Positions 1-6,769 of a stretch of DNA of 44,743 bases are shown in pieces. The stretch lies in NCBI GenBank assembly GCA_964600165.1, contig CAZRIP010000014.1, positions 1 to 44,743 on the forward strand. Reading direction: 5' to 3'. This DNA comes from CAZRIP01 sp964600165. GTDB taxonomy: Bacteria; Elusimicrobiota; Elusimicrobia; UBA1565; UBA9628. The translations under genes were made by a program, and so were the position numbers. The notes beneath the pieces were generated by a model, which was not told the origin of the DNA, did not search any database, and worked only from the letters and a program-made list of their open reading frames with translations. Every line of letters starts with the position of its first letter. Position 1 is the stretch's first letter.

Positions 1-135
1 CTCGGCGCGCGCGGGCGGCTCGACGCCGACGTCCCGCTGACCGACCTTTTCCCGCGGCGCTCGTTCTACACGCGCCACGGCGACTGGTTCGGCGCGCTCT
101 GCCTCGCGGCGACGGCGCTGGCGCTTCTTCTTTAG
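1..135 (+). CDS. lnt: Apolipoprotein N-acyltransferase, C-terminal end (partial)
   Basis: Only the last 44 residues are in the window, read in frame from base 1 to the TAG at 133-135. They include the motif SFYTRHGDWFGALCL followed by a Leu/Ala-rich hydrophobic end. A Phe-Tyr-Thr-Arg-(His/Tyr)-Gly-Asp-Trp-Phe block just before the last transmembrane helix is characteristic of Lnt, the inner-membrane enzyme that N-acylates lipoproteins. The catalytic carbon-nitrogen hydrolase domain lies upstream and cannot be checked. If correct, it is direct evidence for Gram-negative lipoprotein maturation. The identity rests on this short tail only. Confidence 0.65.
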   Translation, partial: LGARGRLDADVPLTDLFPRRSFYTRHGDWFGALCLAATALALLL

Positions 136-164
136 GCTCCATCCCGAAGTTGTATACTGGCCCG

Positions 165-467
165 ATGCAGTGCGCCCACTGCGGCTTCGCTCAGCCGGGA
201 GAAGCGTCCGCTTGCCCCGGCTGCGGCCGCGCCTTCGCGAAAGGCCCGGCCGCTCCGCTCCCGCCGCCGGTCGGCTCGGGCTCGCTTCATTTGCTCGCTT
301 ACGCCCTCTTGCTCTTTTCGATCGCGCGCGTTTACGCGTCGCTCTGGGCGCGCTACGTCGCCGCCGAGGAGGATCGCGTCGAGTCGGTCCTCGTTTCCCA
401 AGCTCTCGAGCACAAACGCCAGGTCCTGGCGGCCGAGCGGGCCGCCGATGGAGAAGGCGGTTCCTAA
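165..467 (+). CDS. Zinc-ribbon single-pass membrane protein
   Basis: A 100-residue protein. The N-terminus has a compact CxxC...CxxC zinc ribbon (Cys3, Cys6, Cys17, Cys20), followed by a Pro/Ala linker, one hydrophobic segment at about residues 42-65, and a charged, probably helical C-terminus of about 35 residues. I chose the ATG at 165 rather than the in-frame TTG at 150 because the TATACT box (153-158) would overlap the TTG. From 165 the box is 6 nt upstream, the leaderless arrangement seen at many starts in this window. The function is unknown; small zinc-ribbon membrane proteins of this kind are common and poorly characterised. Confidence 0.7.
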   Translation: MQCAHCGFAQPGEASACPGCGRAFAKGPAAPLPPPVGSGSLHLLAYALLLFSIARVYASLWARYVAAEEDRVESVLVSQALEHKRQVLAAERAADGEGGS

Positions 468-494
468 TAAAATCCGTTACCCAGGAGAACGAAC

Positions 495-773
495 ATGCCC
501 AAAGCCAGCGCCCGCCACATCCTCGTGAAAAGCCAGTCCGAGTGCGAGACCCTCAAGAAGCAGATCGAAGGCGGCGAGAGCTTCGCCGACGTGGCCAAGA
601 AGCACTCGCTCTGCCCGTCCGGCAAGCAGGGCGGCGACCTCGGCGAGTTCGGCCCCGGCCAGATGGTCCGCGAGTTCGACGAAGTCGTCTTCAAGGGCGA
701 GGTCGGCAAGGTCCTCGGTCCCGTCAAGACGCAGTTCGGCTACCACTTGATCGAGGTGACTCAGAGGGCGTGA
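495..773 (+). CDS. ppiC: Parvulin-type peptidyl-prolyl cis-trans isomerase, minimal
   Basis: A 92-residue stand-alone rotamase. It shows the parvulin signature from the start (ARHILVKSQ), then SFADVAKKHSLCPS, GGDLGEFGPGQMV, and the end block GPVKTQFGYHLIEV. Its length matches E. coli PpiC (93 aa). No signal peptide is present, so it should act in the cytoplasm, catalysing proline isomerisation in protein folding. It has a good Shine-Dalgarno sequence (AGGAGA, 483-488), and a TAAAAT box at 468-473 lies a short distance upstream. Its TGA overlaps the GTG of the next gene, so the two are translationally coupled. Confidence 0.92.
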   Translation: MPKASARHILVKSQSECETLKKQIEGGESFADVAKKHSLCPSGKQGGDLGEFGPGQMVREFDEVVFKGEVGKVLGPVKTQFGYHLIEVTQRA

Positions 774-1621
774 GCCGGGCGGCGCTTCTGCTGCTCGCGG
801 CCGCCGCCTGCGGCTGCGCGGCGCGCACGCGCCGCTTCATCGGCTATCGCCTCTCCGGAGAGGCGCCGGCCTCCGTCGTCTGCGGCCGGGACGGCGCGGC
901 CCGGTGGTGCGTGCACGAGCCCAAGGGCAAGCCGAGCGGCGACCTCGTCTATTTCCTCCACTACGCCACCGGCGACGAGCGCAGCTGGGAACGCCTCGGG
1001 CTCGCACGCGCGTTCTACGGCGAGCTGCGGCGGCTCGGCGCGCCCGCGCCGCGAGTCGTCACGGTCAGCTACGGCGAGCATTGGCTGCTGTCGAGCCGCG
1101 CCGGCCTTCGCCAGACGGTGACGCTGCAAGACTTCTCGGCGCTGCGCGCCCGCATCGAAAAGGGCCTGGGCCCCGTCCGGCGGCGCTACGCCTGGGGCAT
1201 GTCGATGGGCGGCTACAACGCGGCCGAGGCCGCGCTGGCCTCGCCCGGCGACTGGGCCGCGGTGGCGCTTCAGTGCCCGGCCCTCGAGCCCGAGTCTCCA
1301 TATCGCGAGGCGCCGGCGTCGTCGCCGTTTCCCCGCGAGAACGAGGGCCGCGAGATGTTCACCTGGCGCCTGGCGGACGAGGCCGCCTGGCGCGCCGACG
1401 ATCCCGCGGCCCGCGCGGCGGCGTCGCGCGGCGTCCCGCGCTTCTGGATCGAGGCCGACGAGGACGACGAGTTCGGCTTTTACGCGGGCGCGCTGGCCTT
1501 TGAGCGCGCGCTCAAGGCCGCGGGCGCCTCGGTCGAGCTCGTGGCGACCAAGGGCGAGCATTGCCTGATCGACGCGCGCGCCGCGGCGCGGTTTCTGGCC
1601 GGCGCGCCCGGAGGCCGCTAG
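770..1621 (+). CDS. Exported alpha/beta-hydrolase, esterase-like
   Basis: 283 residues from GTG 770, which overlaps the ppiC stop (GTGA). The N-terminus is hydrophobic and ends at Ala-Ala-Ala-Cys14, a poor lipobox (Ala at -3) that could still make this a lipoprotein. The nucleophile elbow is GMSMGG with Ser145. An acidic EADEDDEFGF block and a late KGEHCLID give plausible Asp/Glu and His partners. This order (Ser, acid, His) fits the esterase D / PHB-depolymerase-like branch. Substrate unknown. The next gene is another alpha/beta-hydrolase, 1 nt downstream, so the two probably form one unit. Confidence 0.75.
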   Translation: MSRAALLLLAAAACGCAARTRRFIGYRLSGEAPASVVCGRDGAARWCVHEPKGKPSGDLVYFLHYATGDERSWERLGLARAFYGELRRLGAPAPRVVTVSYGEHWLLSSRAGLRQTVTLQDFSALRARIEKGLGPVRRRYAWGMSMGGYNAAEAALASPGDWAAVALQCPALEPESPYREAPASSPFPRENEGREMFTWRLADEAAWRADDPAARAAASRGVPRFWIEADEDDEFGFYAGALAFERALKAAGASVELVATKGEHCLIDARAAARFLAGAPGGR

Positions 1622-1622
1622 C

Positions 1623-2534
1623 GTGCTCATGCGAAGCCTCGTCGCGCTGGTGCTGGGCGCGGCCGTCGCCGCGGGCGCGGCCTATCGCTTCTATCCGCTG
1701 GAGCTCGAGGGCGTTCTGCGCCGCGTCGCGCTCTATCGCGGCGGCGCGCGGTCGGTCGCGGCCGGCCGGCTCAACGCTTATGAGATAGGGCATTGCGCGC
1801 CGGACAAGCCCTGCCGCTGCATGGCGCTCATCCACGGCCTCGGCGACTCCGCGATGACGTGGGACAAGATGCTCTTGGCCGCGCCGCCCGAAGGCTGGCG
1901 GCTCGTGGCGCTTCAGCTGCCCGGCACCGCGGGAACGCCGGAACCGTCGAACGGCTACGCGATCCCGAACCTGGCCGACGACGTGCGGGCCTCCCTGGAG
2001 CCGATCTGCCCGGCGTGGACGATCGTCGGCAACAGCCTCGGCGGCTGGGTGGCCGGCTGGCTCGCGCTGCGCTGGCCCGAGGGCGTCAACGAGCTCGTGC
2101 TCATCGACCCCGCCGGCCTGACCGATCCGAGCGGGCGCTCGGAGGAGACGGCGCGTATCCTCGCCGATCCGACCGTCGAGAAGATGAAAGCCTTCGCCGG
2201 CCGCGCCTACCATCAAGTGCGCGAGGCGCCCGAGAGCGCCTGGCCCGAGCTCGTCGCGGCCATCAAGCGCTCGCCGGCCGCGAAAATGGTCGCCGCGATG
2301 AGCCTCGAGCAGACCCTCGACCGCCGCGCGGCGGACATCAAGGCGCCGACGACGATCCTCTGGGGCCAAAGCGACCGCGTGATCCCCCGGGAGATCGGCC
2401 TGCGCTTCGCGCGCTTGATCCCGCGCGCGCGCCTGATCCCGCTGCCCGCCTGCGGCCACCTGCCGCAGCGCGAGTGCCCCGAGGCCGTCGCGGCGTTCTT
2501 GTTCCGGGCGCGCGGCGATTCCGAATCGCGGTAA
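1623..2534 (+). CDS. Alpha/beta-hydrolase (MhpC/BphD-like)
   Basis: 303 residues from GTG 1623; an in-frame ATG at 1629 is equally possible and gives the same protein minus two residues. The N-terminus has one hydrophobic segment that could be a signal anchor. The oxyanion region LIHGLGDS is followed by the nucleophile elbow GNSLGG (Ser138), the acid loop WGQSDRVIP and the catalytic His in CGHLPQRE. The arrangement is that of the large C-C hydrolase/epoxide hydrolase-like family, whose substrates cannot be read from sequence. It follows another hydrolase at 1 nt spacing and converges with a minus-strand gene 7 bases away. Confidence 0.8.
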   Translation: MLMRSLVALVLGAAVAAGAAYRFYPLELEGVLRRVALYRGGARSVAAGRLNAYEIGHCAPDKPCRCMALIHGLGDSAMTWDKMLLAAPPEGWRLVALQLPGTAGTPEPSNGYAIPNLADDVRASLEPICPAWTIVGNSLGGWVAGWLALRWPEGVNELVLIDPAGLTDPSGRSEETARILADPTVEKMKAFAGRAYHQVREAPESAWPELVAAIKRSPAAKMVAAMSLEQTLDRRAADIKAPTTILWGQSDRVIPREIGLRFARLIPRARLIPLPACGHLPQRECPEAVAAFLFRARGDSESR

Positions 2535-2541
2535 GGCGTCT

Positions 2542-3492
2542 CTACGGGTGCGGCGCGCCCTCGACGGCCTGGCGGAGCTGCTTGATGTGAATCTTTCTGA
2601 TTCCTGTCGGAGCCGACTGGGCGCTGGAATACACCGTCGAGTCGGTCCACGCGCCAAAAGGCAGTTGAGCGCCGGTTTGCGCGTAAACATCGGCTATGGC
2701 TTTTCGCATTTCCGAGACGTGGATCGCGCGTACGCGAGTCGTTTCGGGCGTCAAAGCCTCGCTCCATGGATAACTCGAAAGCTCCGGCCACAACCCCCGC
2801 TTCATGTTGATGCAGTCGCGCAGTTCCGTGAAATGGATCGCCCGGATATTGGTCGCCGGGCGATCGGCGCAAGCGGGGTCGGAGTCGCCGGCGGCGCACA
2901 ACGTTGAATCGGTCCAGTTGATCGCGCACGTCGGGCAGGTCGTGGGGCAGGTCCCCATCGCGGCGCAGGGCCCGCAGACTCCTCCGACGCAACTGCCGCC
3001 GGCGCATTGGCAGGCGCTGGAACAGGTCTGGCAAGCGCCCAGTCCCATGGGCAATTGGCCGCCGCAGGCGCCCGTGCAATTGTCGGTCGCGCCGCCGCAA
3101 CCGCAAGGCGCGCTGCCGTGCAGCGTCGGCGCGGGGGCGGAACAGCCGCCGCATTGGATGGTGCCCGTCCCGCCGCAGGCGTTGCGGTTGCACGCCGTTC
3201 CGATGTTCGGGGTGCATTGTCCGTCGCCGCAGGCGCCGCAACCGGAGCCGCAGGATTGCTGCCCGGCCAGATGATAATTTCCATTGGGGTCGCAGCGATA
3301 ATAACAGGATTCGCCTTGACCATGGCAGATCCACTTGTCGTTGTACATTTGGTCGCAATCATCCTGGGATATTCCGCCTCCTCCCGGATTGCATGTAGAC
3401 CACGCGACGCTCGAGAGTCCGCTCCATAAAACCGCCAGCAAGACAGAACGGCGGGGCCTCCAGGCTGTCGGGCTGAAATTCCGGCGACTCAT
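2542..3492 (-). CDS. Secreted Cys-rich protein with C-terminal IRAIH-ELR repeats
   Basis: 316 residues with a signal peptide ending near residue 32. Residues about 33-190 are extremely rich in Cys, Gly and Pro, in short CxxCG-type clusters that suggest many disulfides. The C-terminal third holds three units of about 45 residues built on WTDST/WSEAL, then T-x-IRAIH-xx-ELR-x-AI: NIRAIHFTELRDCI, RVRAIHVSEMRKAI and IRKIHIKQLRQAV. I know this motif from secreted proteins of several environmental Gram-negative phyla, without a known function. A strong promoter (TTGACA-17-TACTCT) lies just upstream. Probably surface-located or extracellular. Confidence 0.7.
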   Translation of the reverse strand: MSRRNFSPTAWRPRRSVLLAVLWSGLSSVAWSTCNPGGGGISQDDCDQMYNDKWICHGQGESCYYRCDPNGNYHLAGQQSCGSGCGACGDGQCTPNIGTACNRNACGGTGTIQCGGCSAPAPTLHGSAPCGCGGATDNCTGACGGQLPMGLGACQTCSSACQCAGGSCVGGVCGPCAAMGTCPTTCPTCAINWTDSTLCAAGDSDPACADRPATNIRAIHFTELRDCINMKRGLWPELSSYPWSEALTPETTRVRAIHVSEMRKAIADVYAQTGAQLPFGAWTDSTVYSSAQSAPTGIRKIHIKQLRQAVEGAPHP

Positions 3493-3503
3493 CGCTTCTT
3501 TGA

Positions 3504-3532
3504 AGAGTAATCGAAACCGTACAGCCTGTCAA
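3504..3532 (-). promoter_or_regulatory. Sigma-70 promoter of the Cys-rich secreted protein
   Basis: Read on the minus strand: a perfect -35 TTGACA (3527-3532), a 17-nt spacer and -10 TACTCT (3504-3509). The start codon at 3492 lies 11 nt beyond the -10 box, so the leader would be only a few bases. It is the best consensus promoter in the window. Confidence 0.75.
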
Positions 3533-3539
3533 CGGTTTC
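3513..3539. promoter_or_regulatory. Inverted repeat overlapping the -35 box, possible operator
   Basis: GAAACCGT (3513-3520) and ACGGTTTC (3532-3539) are perfect 8-bp inverted arms separated by 11 bases. They cover the spacer and the edge of the -35 element of the gene starting at 3492, and lie 60 bases upstream of engB. Position and symmetry suggest binding of a dimeric regulator. No regulator gene is adjacent. Confidence 0.45.
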
Positions 3540-3598
3540 ACGGTCTTCATCGGCGCGCCGAGCCCGCCGATTCGCGCATAAGGAGTATAATGTGGACG

Positions 3599-4183
3599 AT
3601 GAGCGCGCCGCTCGACGTCGTGAAATTCCTCAAAAGCGAGACCGACCCCGCCCGGCTCGGGCCCTGCTTGGCCGAGGTGGCCTTCGTCGGCCGCTCGAAC
3701 GTCGGCAAGAGCACGCTGCTCAACGCCGTCTGCCGCCGAGACCTGGCGCGCGTCTCGAGCACGCCGGGCTGCACGCGCACGCTCAACGTTTTTTTGGCCG
3801 GCAAGGACCGTTGGCTCGTCGATCTTCCGGGCTACGGCTTCGCCCGCGGGTCAGAGCGCGAGAAGCAGAGTTGGAGCGCGATGGTCGAGGGCTATCTCAA
3901 GGACCGCCCTTCGCTCAAGATGGTCTTCGCGCTCGTCGACGCCAAGGTGGGCCCGAGCAAGCTCGACGTGCAGATGCTCGGCTGGCTTCAAGGAAGCGGA
4001 TTGCCCTGGCGCGTCGTGGCGACCAAGGCCGATCAGGTCCGCAAGTCGCAAGCGGACGCGCAGCGCGCCGGCATCGCCCAGCAGCTCGGCGTCGAGACCG
4101 GCGCCGTCTCCTGGGTCAGCGTGAAGGACTTCATCGGCGTCAAAGAGCTGCGCGGCGAGGTGGCCGCGCTTCTCGAGGGCTGA
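3599..4183 (+). CDS. engB: Ribosome biogenesis GTPase EngB/YsxC
   Basis: 194 residues with all GTPase motifs: P-loop GRSNVGKS (31-38), switch STPGCTR, DLPG (75-78), and TKAD (142-145). The GRSNVGKSTLLN and LVDLPGYGFA blocks are diagnostic for EngB (YihA/YsxC), which acts in late assembly of the large ribosomal subunit. ATG 3599 was preferred to the in-frame ATG 3590, because TATAAT (3586-3591) overlaps 3590 and sits 7 nt before 3599, matching the leaderless pattern. An AAGGAG at 3580-3585 would instead serve 3590, so the start is not certain. Its stop overlaps the start of the RsgA-like gene (TGATG). Confidence 0.93.
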   Translation: MSAPLDVVKFLKSETDPARLGPCLAEVAFVGRSNVGKSTLLNAVCRRDLARVSSTPGCTRTLNVFLAGKDRWLVDLPGYGFARGSEREKQSWSAMVEGYLKDRPSLKMVFALVDAKVGPSKLDVQMLGWLQGSGLPWRVVATKADQVRKSQADAQRAGIAQQLGVETGAVSWVSVKDFIGVKELRGEVAALLEG

Positions 4184-5010
4184 TGCGCGGGGATTTCTCG
4201 GGCGCCGACGACGACTGGCTCGACGACGTCGACGGCAAGCCGCGGCCCAAGGCCTCCGCCAAGAAGCCGCTCCAGGACCGAGCCCAGGTCCTTCCCTACG
4301 AGGCCGGCAACGGCACGATCATAGAAATCTTCCCGAATCAGGCCCTCGTGCGCCTCGACGGAGTCGAAAAAGCCCGGCTCTGCGGCTACCGGATGGCGAC
4401 CCTGGCCGCGCGCGGCGCCGCCCGCGAGCGCTCGCCGGTCTGCGTCGGGGACCGCGTCGTCGTCGAGGCCGGCGTCGTCGTCAACCGCTGCGAGCGGCGC
4501 AACGCCCTCACGCGCTCCGCGCCCAACGCCCGCAATCCGCTGGTCCACGCCATCGTCGCGAACATCGATCTTCTGCTCGTCGTCGCCTCGGCGCGCCAGC
4601 CCGATTTCACGCCCGGCATCGTCGACCGCTTCCTCGCCGCGGCCGCCGAGCGCAAGATCTCCGCCGCGCTCTGCGTCAACAAGCTCGACCTTCTCGAGCC
4701 TTCGGCCGCTCGCCCTTGGAACGATTACAAGGTCCCGGTCGTCGAGTGCTGCGCCAAGTCCGGCGAGGGCGCCGCCAAGCTCAAGGCCCTCGTGCGCGGC
4801 AGGACGGTCGCGTTCTGCGGCCACTCGGGCGTCGGCAAGACGTCGATCATCCGCGCGCTGCTGGGCGACGCGGCCTTCGGCAAGGTCGGCGACGTCAGCG
4901 CCGCCTCCGGCAAAGGGCGCCACACGACGACCGGCGCGATCTTGACCGCGCTGCCCGACGGTTCCGCATGGATCGACACCCCGGGCATCATGAATTTCAC
5001 GGCGGCGTAA
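4183..5010 (+). CDS. rsgA: RsgA-like circularly permuted GTPase lacking the zinc domain
   Basis: 275 residues. Residues about 40-110 form an OB-fold-like region (GNGTIIEIFPNQALVRLDG). The permuted GTPase follows in the order typical of RsgA/YjeQ: NKLD (166-169), P-loop GHSGVGKT (213-220), GRHTTT switch (245-250) and DTPG (265-268). RsgA is the GTPase that checks 30S subunit maturation. The protein stops seven residues after DTPG, so the usual C-terminal zinc-binding region of roughly 70 residues (Cys/His motif) is absent. The next frame encodes a Gre-like protein, not the missing part, so this is not a simple frameshift. The start overlaps the engB stop. A 35-residue acidic/basic extension precedes the OB fold. 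Confidence 0.85.
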   Translation: MRGDFSGADDDWLDDVDGKPRPKASAKKPLQDRAQVLPYEAGNGTIIEIFPNQALVRLDGVEKARLCGYRMATLAARGAARERSPVCVGDRVVVEAGVVVNRCERRNALTRSAPNARNPLVHAIVANIDLLLVVASARQPDFTPGIVDRFLAAAAERKISAALCVNKLDLLEPSAARPWNDYKVPVVECCAKSGEGAAKLKALVRGRTVAFCGHSGVGKTSIIRALLGDAAFGKVGDVSAASGKGRHTTTGAILTALPDGSAWIDTPGIMNFTAA

Positions 5011-5012
5011 GC

Positions 5013-5483
5013 GTGAGCCAGGCCTTCGCCAAGGAAGGCGACGCGCCCGACGAGTTCCCGGAACGCCCGGTCAGCGACCGGCCCAACTACGTGACGCCGG
5101 CCGGCCTGGCGGACTTGCGGCAAAAGGGCGAGGCGCTCGCGCGGCGCCGGGAGACGCTCGGCAAGGACGATCCCGCGCGCGCTCTCGTCGAGCGCGACCT
5201 GCGCTACTACGAGGCGCGGCTGGCCTCGGCGATCCCGGTCCCTCCGCCCGCGCCGGACGTCTCGCAGGCGCGCTTCGGCTGCGCCCTCGAGCTCGAGGAG
5301 GCCGGCGCCCGGACGCGCTACGCGATCGTCGGAGAAGACGAGGCCGACCCCGCCGCCGGCAAGCTCGCCTGGAGCTCGCCGCTGGCGCTCGCGCTGATCG
5401 GGGCCAAGGCCGGCGACGCGAGGACGCTCGAAAGCCCGGCGGGCGTCCGGACGCTCAAGATCTTGAGCGTCTCGGCCGCGTAG
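5013..5483 (+). CDS. GreA/GreB-family transcription factor, non-canonical coiled coil
   Basis: 156 residues from GTG 5013, two bases after the RsgA-like stop. PNYVTPAGLADLRQK opens the N-terminal coiled coil. RYYEARLASA closes it, and the FKBP-like C-domain follows (VGEDEADPAAGKLAW, SPLALALIGAKAGD). Gre factors bind RNA polymerase and stimulate cleavage of backtracked RNA through two acidic residues at the coiled-coil tip. Here the hairpin is short and I do not see the usual D-x-S-E-N-A-E-Y tip; LGKDDPAR stands in its place. It may be a Gre relative that binds polymerase without normal cleavage activity. Part of the engB-rsgA-gre cluster. Confidence 0.8.
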   Translation: MSQAFAKEGDAPDEFPERPVSDRPNYVTPAGLADLRQKGEALARRRETLGKDDPARALVERDLRYYEARLASAIPVPPPAPDVSQARFGCALELEEAGARTRYAIVGEDEADPAAGKLAWSSPLALALIGAKAGDARTLESPAGVRTLKILSVSAA

Positions 5484-5484
5484 G

Positions 5485-6531
5485 TCAACGCGAAGGGCTC
5501 AGCTCGATCGCCTCGCCGCCGTCGGGCTTGGGCGCGCTCGCCTCGACCGAGGGAGGAAGGCAAGCTCCGCGATCCGCGCCGCTGATGACGATCGAGCAGC
5601 CCCCTCCGGCCAGCGGCGTCTCCAAGCCCCGCGCGTCGACGAGCTTGACCGCGGTCCAGACGCCGCCGCGCGCCCGGGCCTGCGTCGGCAGCGCCGGCGT
5701 GCCCTCGTTGGCCGAGATCGTTCCCGCCGAGCGGTCGAAGCGGTATTGGTCGAGGGCGTTGACGCGCTTGAAAACGCGCCGGTCCTCGACGCGCGCGACG
5801 ACTCGAGGGAAGCCGCCTGCCGGAAACGCGGCCTCGAAGGGCGCGCGGCCGCCCGTGGAAGACGAAAGCGTCTCGATCCTGAGAGCCAGATGATCGTCCG
5901 TCTCGATCGTCAGCGACATCGCGACGACGTCTCCCGGGTAAAAGACGGCTCCGTGCGGCGTGTCGTCCGCGCGGCCGCCCGATTCCGTCACGCGCCAGAA
6001 CGGGCGGTACGCGAAGTCCGGCTCGAGCGGCTTGCCGCCCTTGTTGCTCTCCAGGAAGCGGTGGGCCGCGTCGCCGTGATCGCAGCCGTCCGCGTTGTCC
6101 GTATACAACGGCTTGGTCTTATCGTCGTCCTGGAAGACCCGCGTCCAAGCGAGACCCGCGTCGATCTGAGAACGGGCCGTCGCGGCGCCGACGTAGACGC
6201 TCGGCCGGTCCAACGGACCCTGCAGCCAGGGCTTGTCGCGCTCGGCGGCCGGAAGAACAAGGGCCTGGCGCGCGGGGTCGGGCGAAAACCGGGGCAGGCT
6301 CGCCGCGCCTTCGAGGCGCACGGCCGCCGAGCCGTTTTCGGGCTCGCTTTGCGCTTTGCGGAAATAGGAGCCTTGCGCTTTCGGGTCCTCGATGCGCCAT
6401 CCGCAGACTTGACCTTCGATCTCCGTCGGCCGCGGCAGCTCGGCAGGGGAAGCCTCGTGGAGATACGCCCGGGCGCGCGCGGGAAACGCGGCCAACGCCG
6501 CCGCCATCACCCCAAGCGCCGCGCGGTTCAT
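5485..6531 (-). CDS. Secreted protein of unknown function
   Basis: 348 residues with a clear signal peptide (cleavage after ARA, about residue 22). I recognise no catalytic motif. The mature part is rich in Asp, Arg and aromatic residues (YRPFWRVTESGGR, HGAVFYPGDVV) and has five scattered Cys, which would suit a globular periplasmic or extracellular beta-rich protein. A strong promoter (TTGACC-18-TATACT, 6539-6568) places the predicted RNA start at or next to the ATG, and there is no Shine-Dalgarno sequence. It converges with the Gre-like gene, the two stop codons being 1 nt apart. Confidence 0.7.
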   Translation of the reverse strand: MNRAALGVMAAALAAFPARARAYLHEASPAELPRPTEIEGQVCGWRIEDPKAQGSYFRKAQSEPENGSAAVRLEGAASLPRFSPDPARQALVLPAAERDKPWLQGPLDRPSVYVGAATARSQIDAGLAWTRVFQDDDKTKPLYTDNADGCDHGDAAHRFLESNKGGKPLEPDFAYRPFWRVTESGGRADDTPHGAVFYPGDVVAMSLTIETDDHLALRIETLSSSTGGRAPFEAAFPAGGFPRVVARVEDRRVFKRVNALDQYRFDRSAGTISANEGTPALPTQARARGGVWTAVKLVDARGLETPLAGGGCSIVISGADRGACLPPSVEASAPKPDGGEAIELSPSR

Positions 6532-6538
6532 GGCCTTC

Positions 6539-6568
6539 AGTATAAGACGCGCGCGGAGCGGGGGTCAA
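6539..6568 (-). promoter_or_regulatory. Promoter giving a predicted leaderless mRNA
   Basis: Minus strand: -35 TTGACC (6563-6568), 18-nt spacer, -10 TATACT (6539-6544), then 7 nt to the ATG at 6531. This is the clearest case in the window of a full two-box promoter whose transcription start should coincide with the start codon. Confidence 0.7.
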
Positions 6569-6578
6569 GGGTCTCGCC

Positions 6579-6607
6579 TTGCAATCCGGCGCGTTCTATG
6601 CTACGAT
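6579..6607 (+). promoter_or_regulatory. Candidate promoter of the metalloprotease gene
   Basis: TTGCAA (6579-6584), 17-nt spacer, TACGAT (6602-6607). Transcription would begin near 6614, giving a leader of about 155 nt. Both boxes deviate from consensus. A separate 7-bp inverted repeat (6598-6604 ATGCTAC with 6725-6731 GTAGCAT) overlaps the -10 region. Confidence 0.45.
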
Positions 6608-6613
6608 AATCAT

Positions 6614-6769
6614 GTCGCTTTCGAACCCGTAACCAGAAATGTCGGGACCGGCCCTTGGGCGAGCTAAGCCCAGGGGTTTCGTGTTTATAGGTCCTTTGGC
6701 CCTTTTCACGACTAGGCCCTCCGGGTAGCATGCTAGCATCGACGTTAAACCCCGACCCGAGAGGTGCGC
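6614..6769 (+). ncRNA. Structured 5' leader, unclassified (possible cis-regulatory RNA)
   Basis: The leader holds nested complementary blocks. ACCCG (6625-6629) can pair with CGGGT (6722-6726). GGACC (6645-6649) can pair with GGTCC (6690-6694). A 9-bp hairpin with one G-U pair is formed by 6652-6660 and 6668-6676, with a 7-nt loop. TCGTG (6679-6683) can pair with CACGA (6707-6711). The second and fourth pairings cross, so a pseudoknot is possible. I compared it mentally with the GEMM (c-di-GMP), cobalamin, SAM, TPP, glycine and ZTP consensus elements and found no match. The Shine-Dalgarno GAGAGG at 6759-6764 follows. It may be a novel riboswitch-like element or simply a stable leader. Confidence 0.35.

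Noticed and set aside
170..769. Upstream extension of the esterase frame through the zinc-ribbon and PpiC genes
   Set aside because: The sequence before 770 is Arg/Pro-rich shadow translation. The signal peptide and GTGA overlap fix the start at 770.
6595..6735. c-di-GMP (GEMM), cobalamin, SAM, TPP or glycine riboswitch
   Set aside because: None of the conserved core words of these classes is present on either strand; only generic pairing potential remains.
6584..6735. tRNA or tmRNA fragment suggested by a GGTTCGAA-like word on the minus strand at about 6616-6626
   Set aside because: The flanking bases do not form a T-stem, and no acceptor stem or anticodon arm can be drawn.
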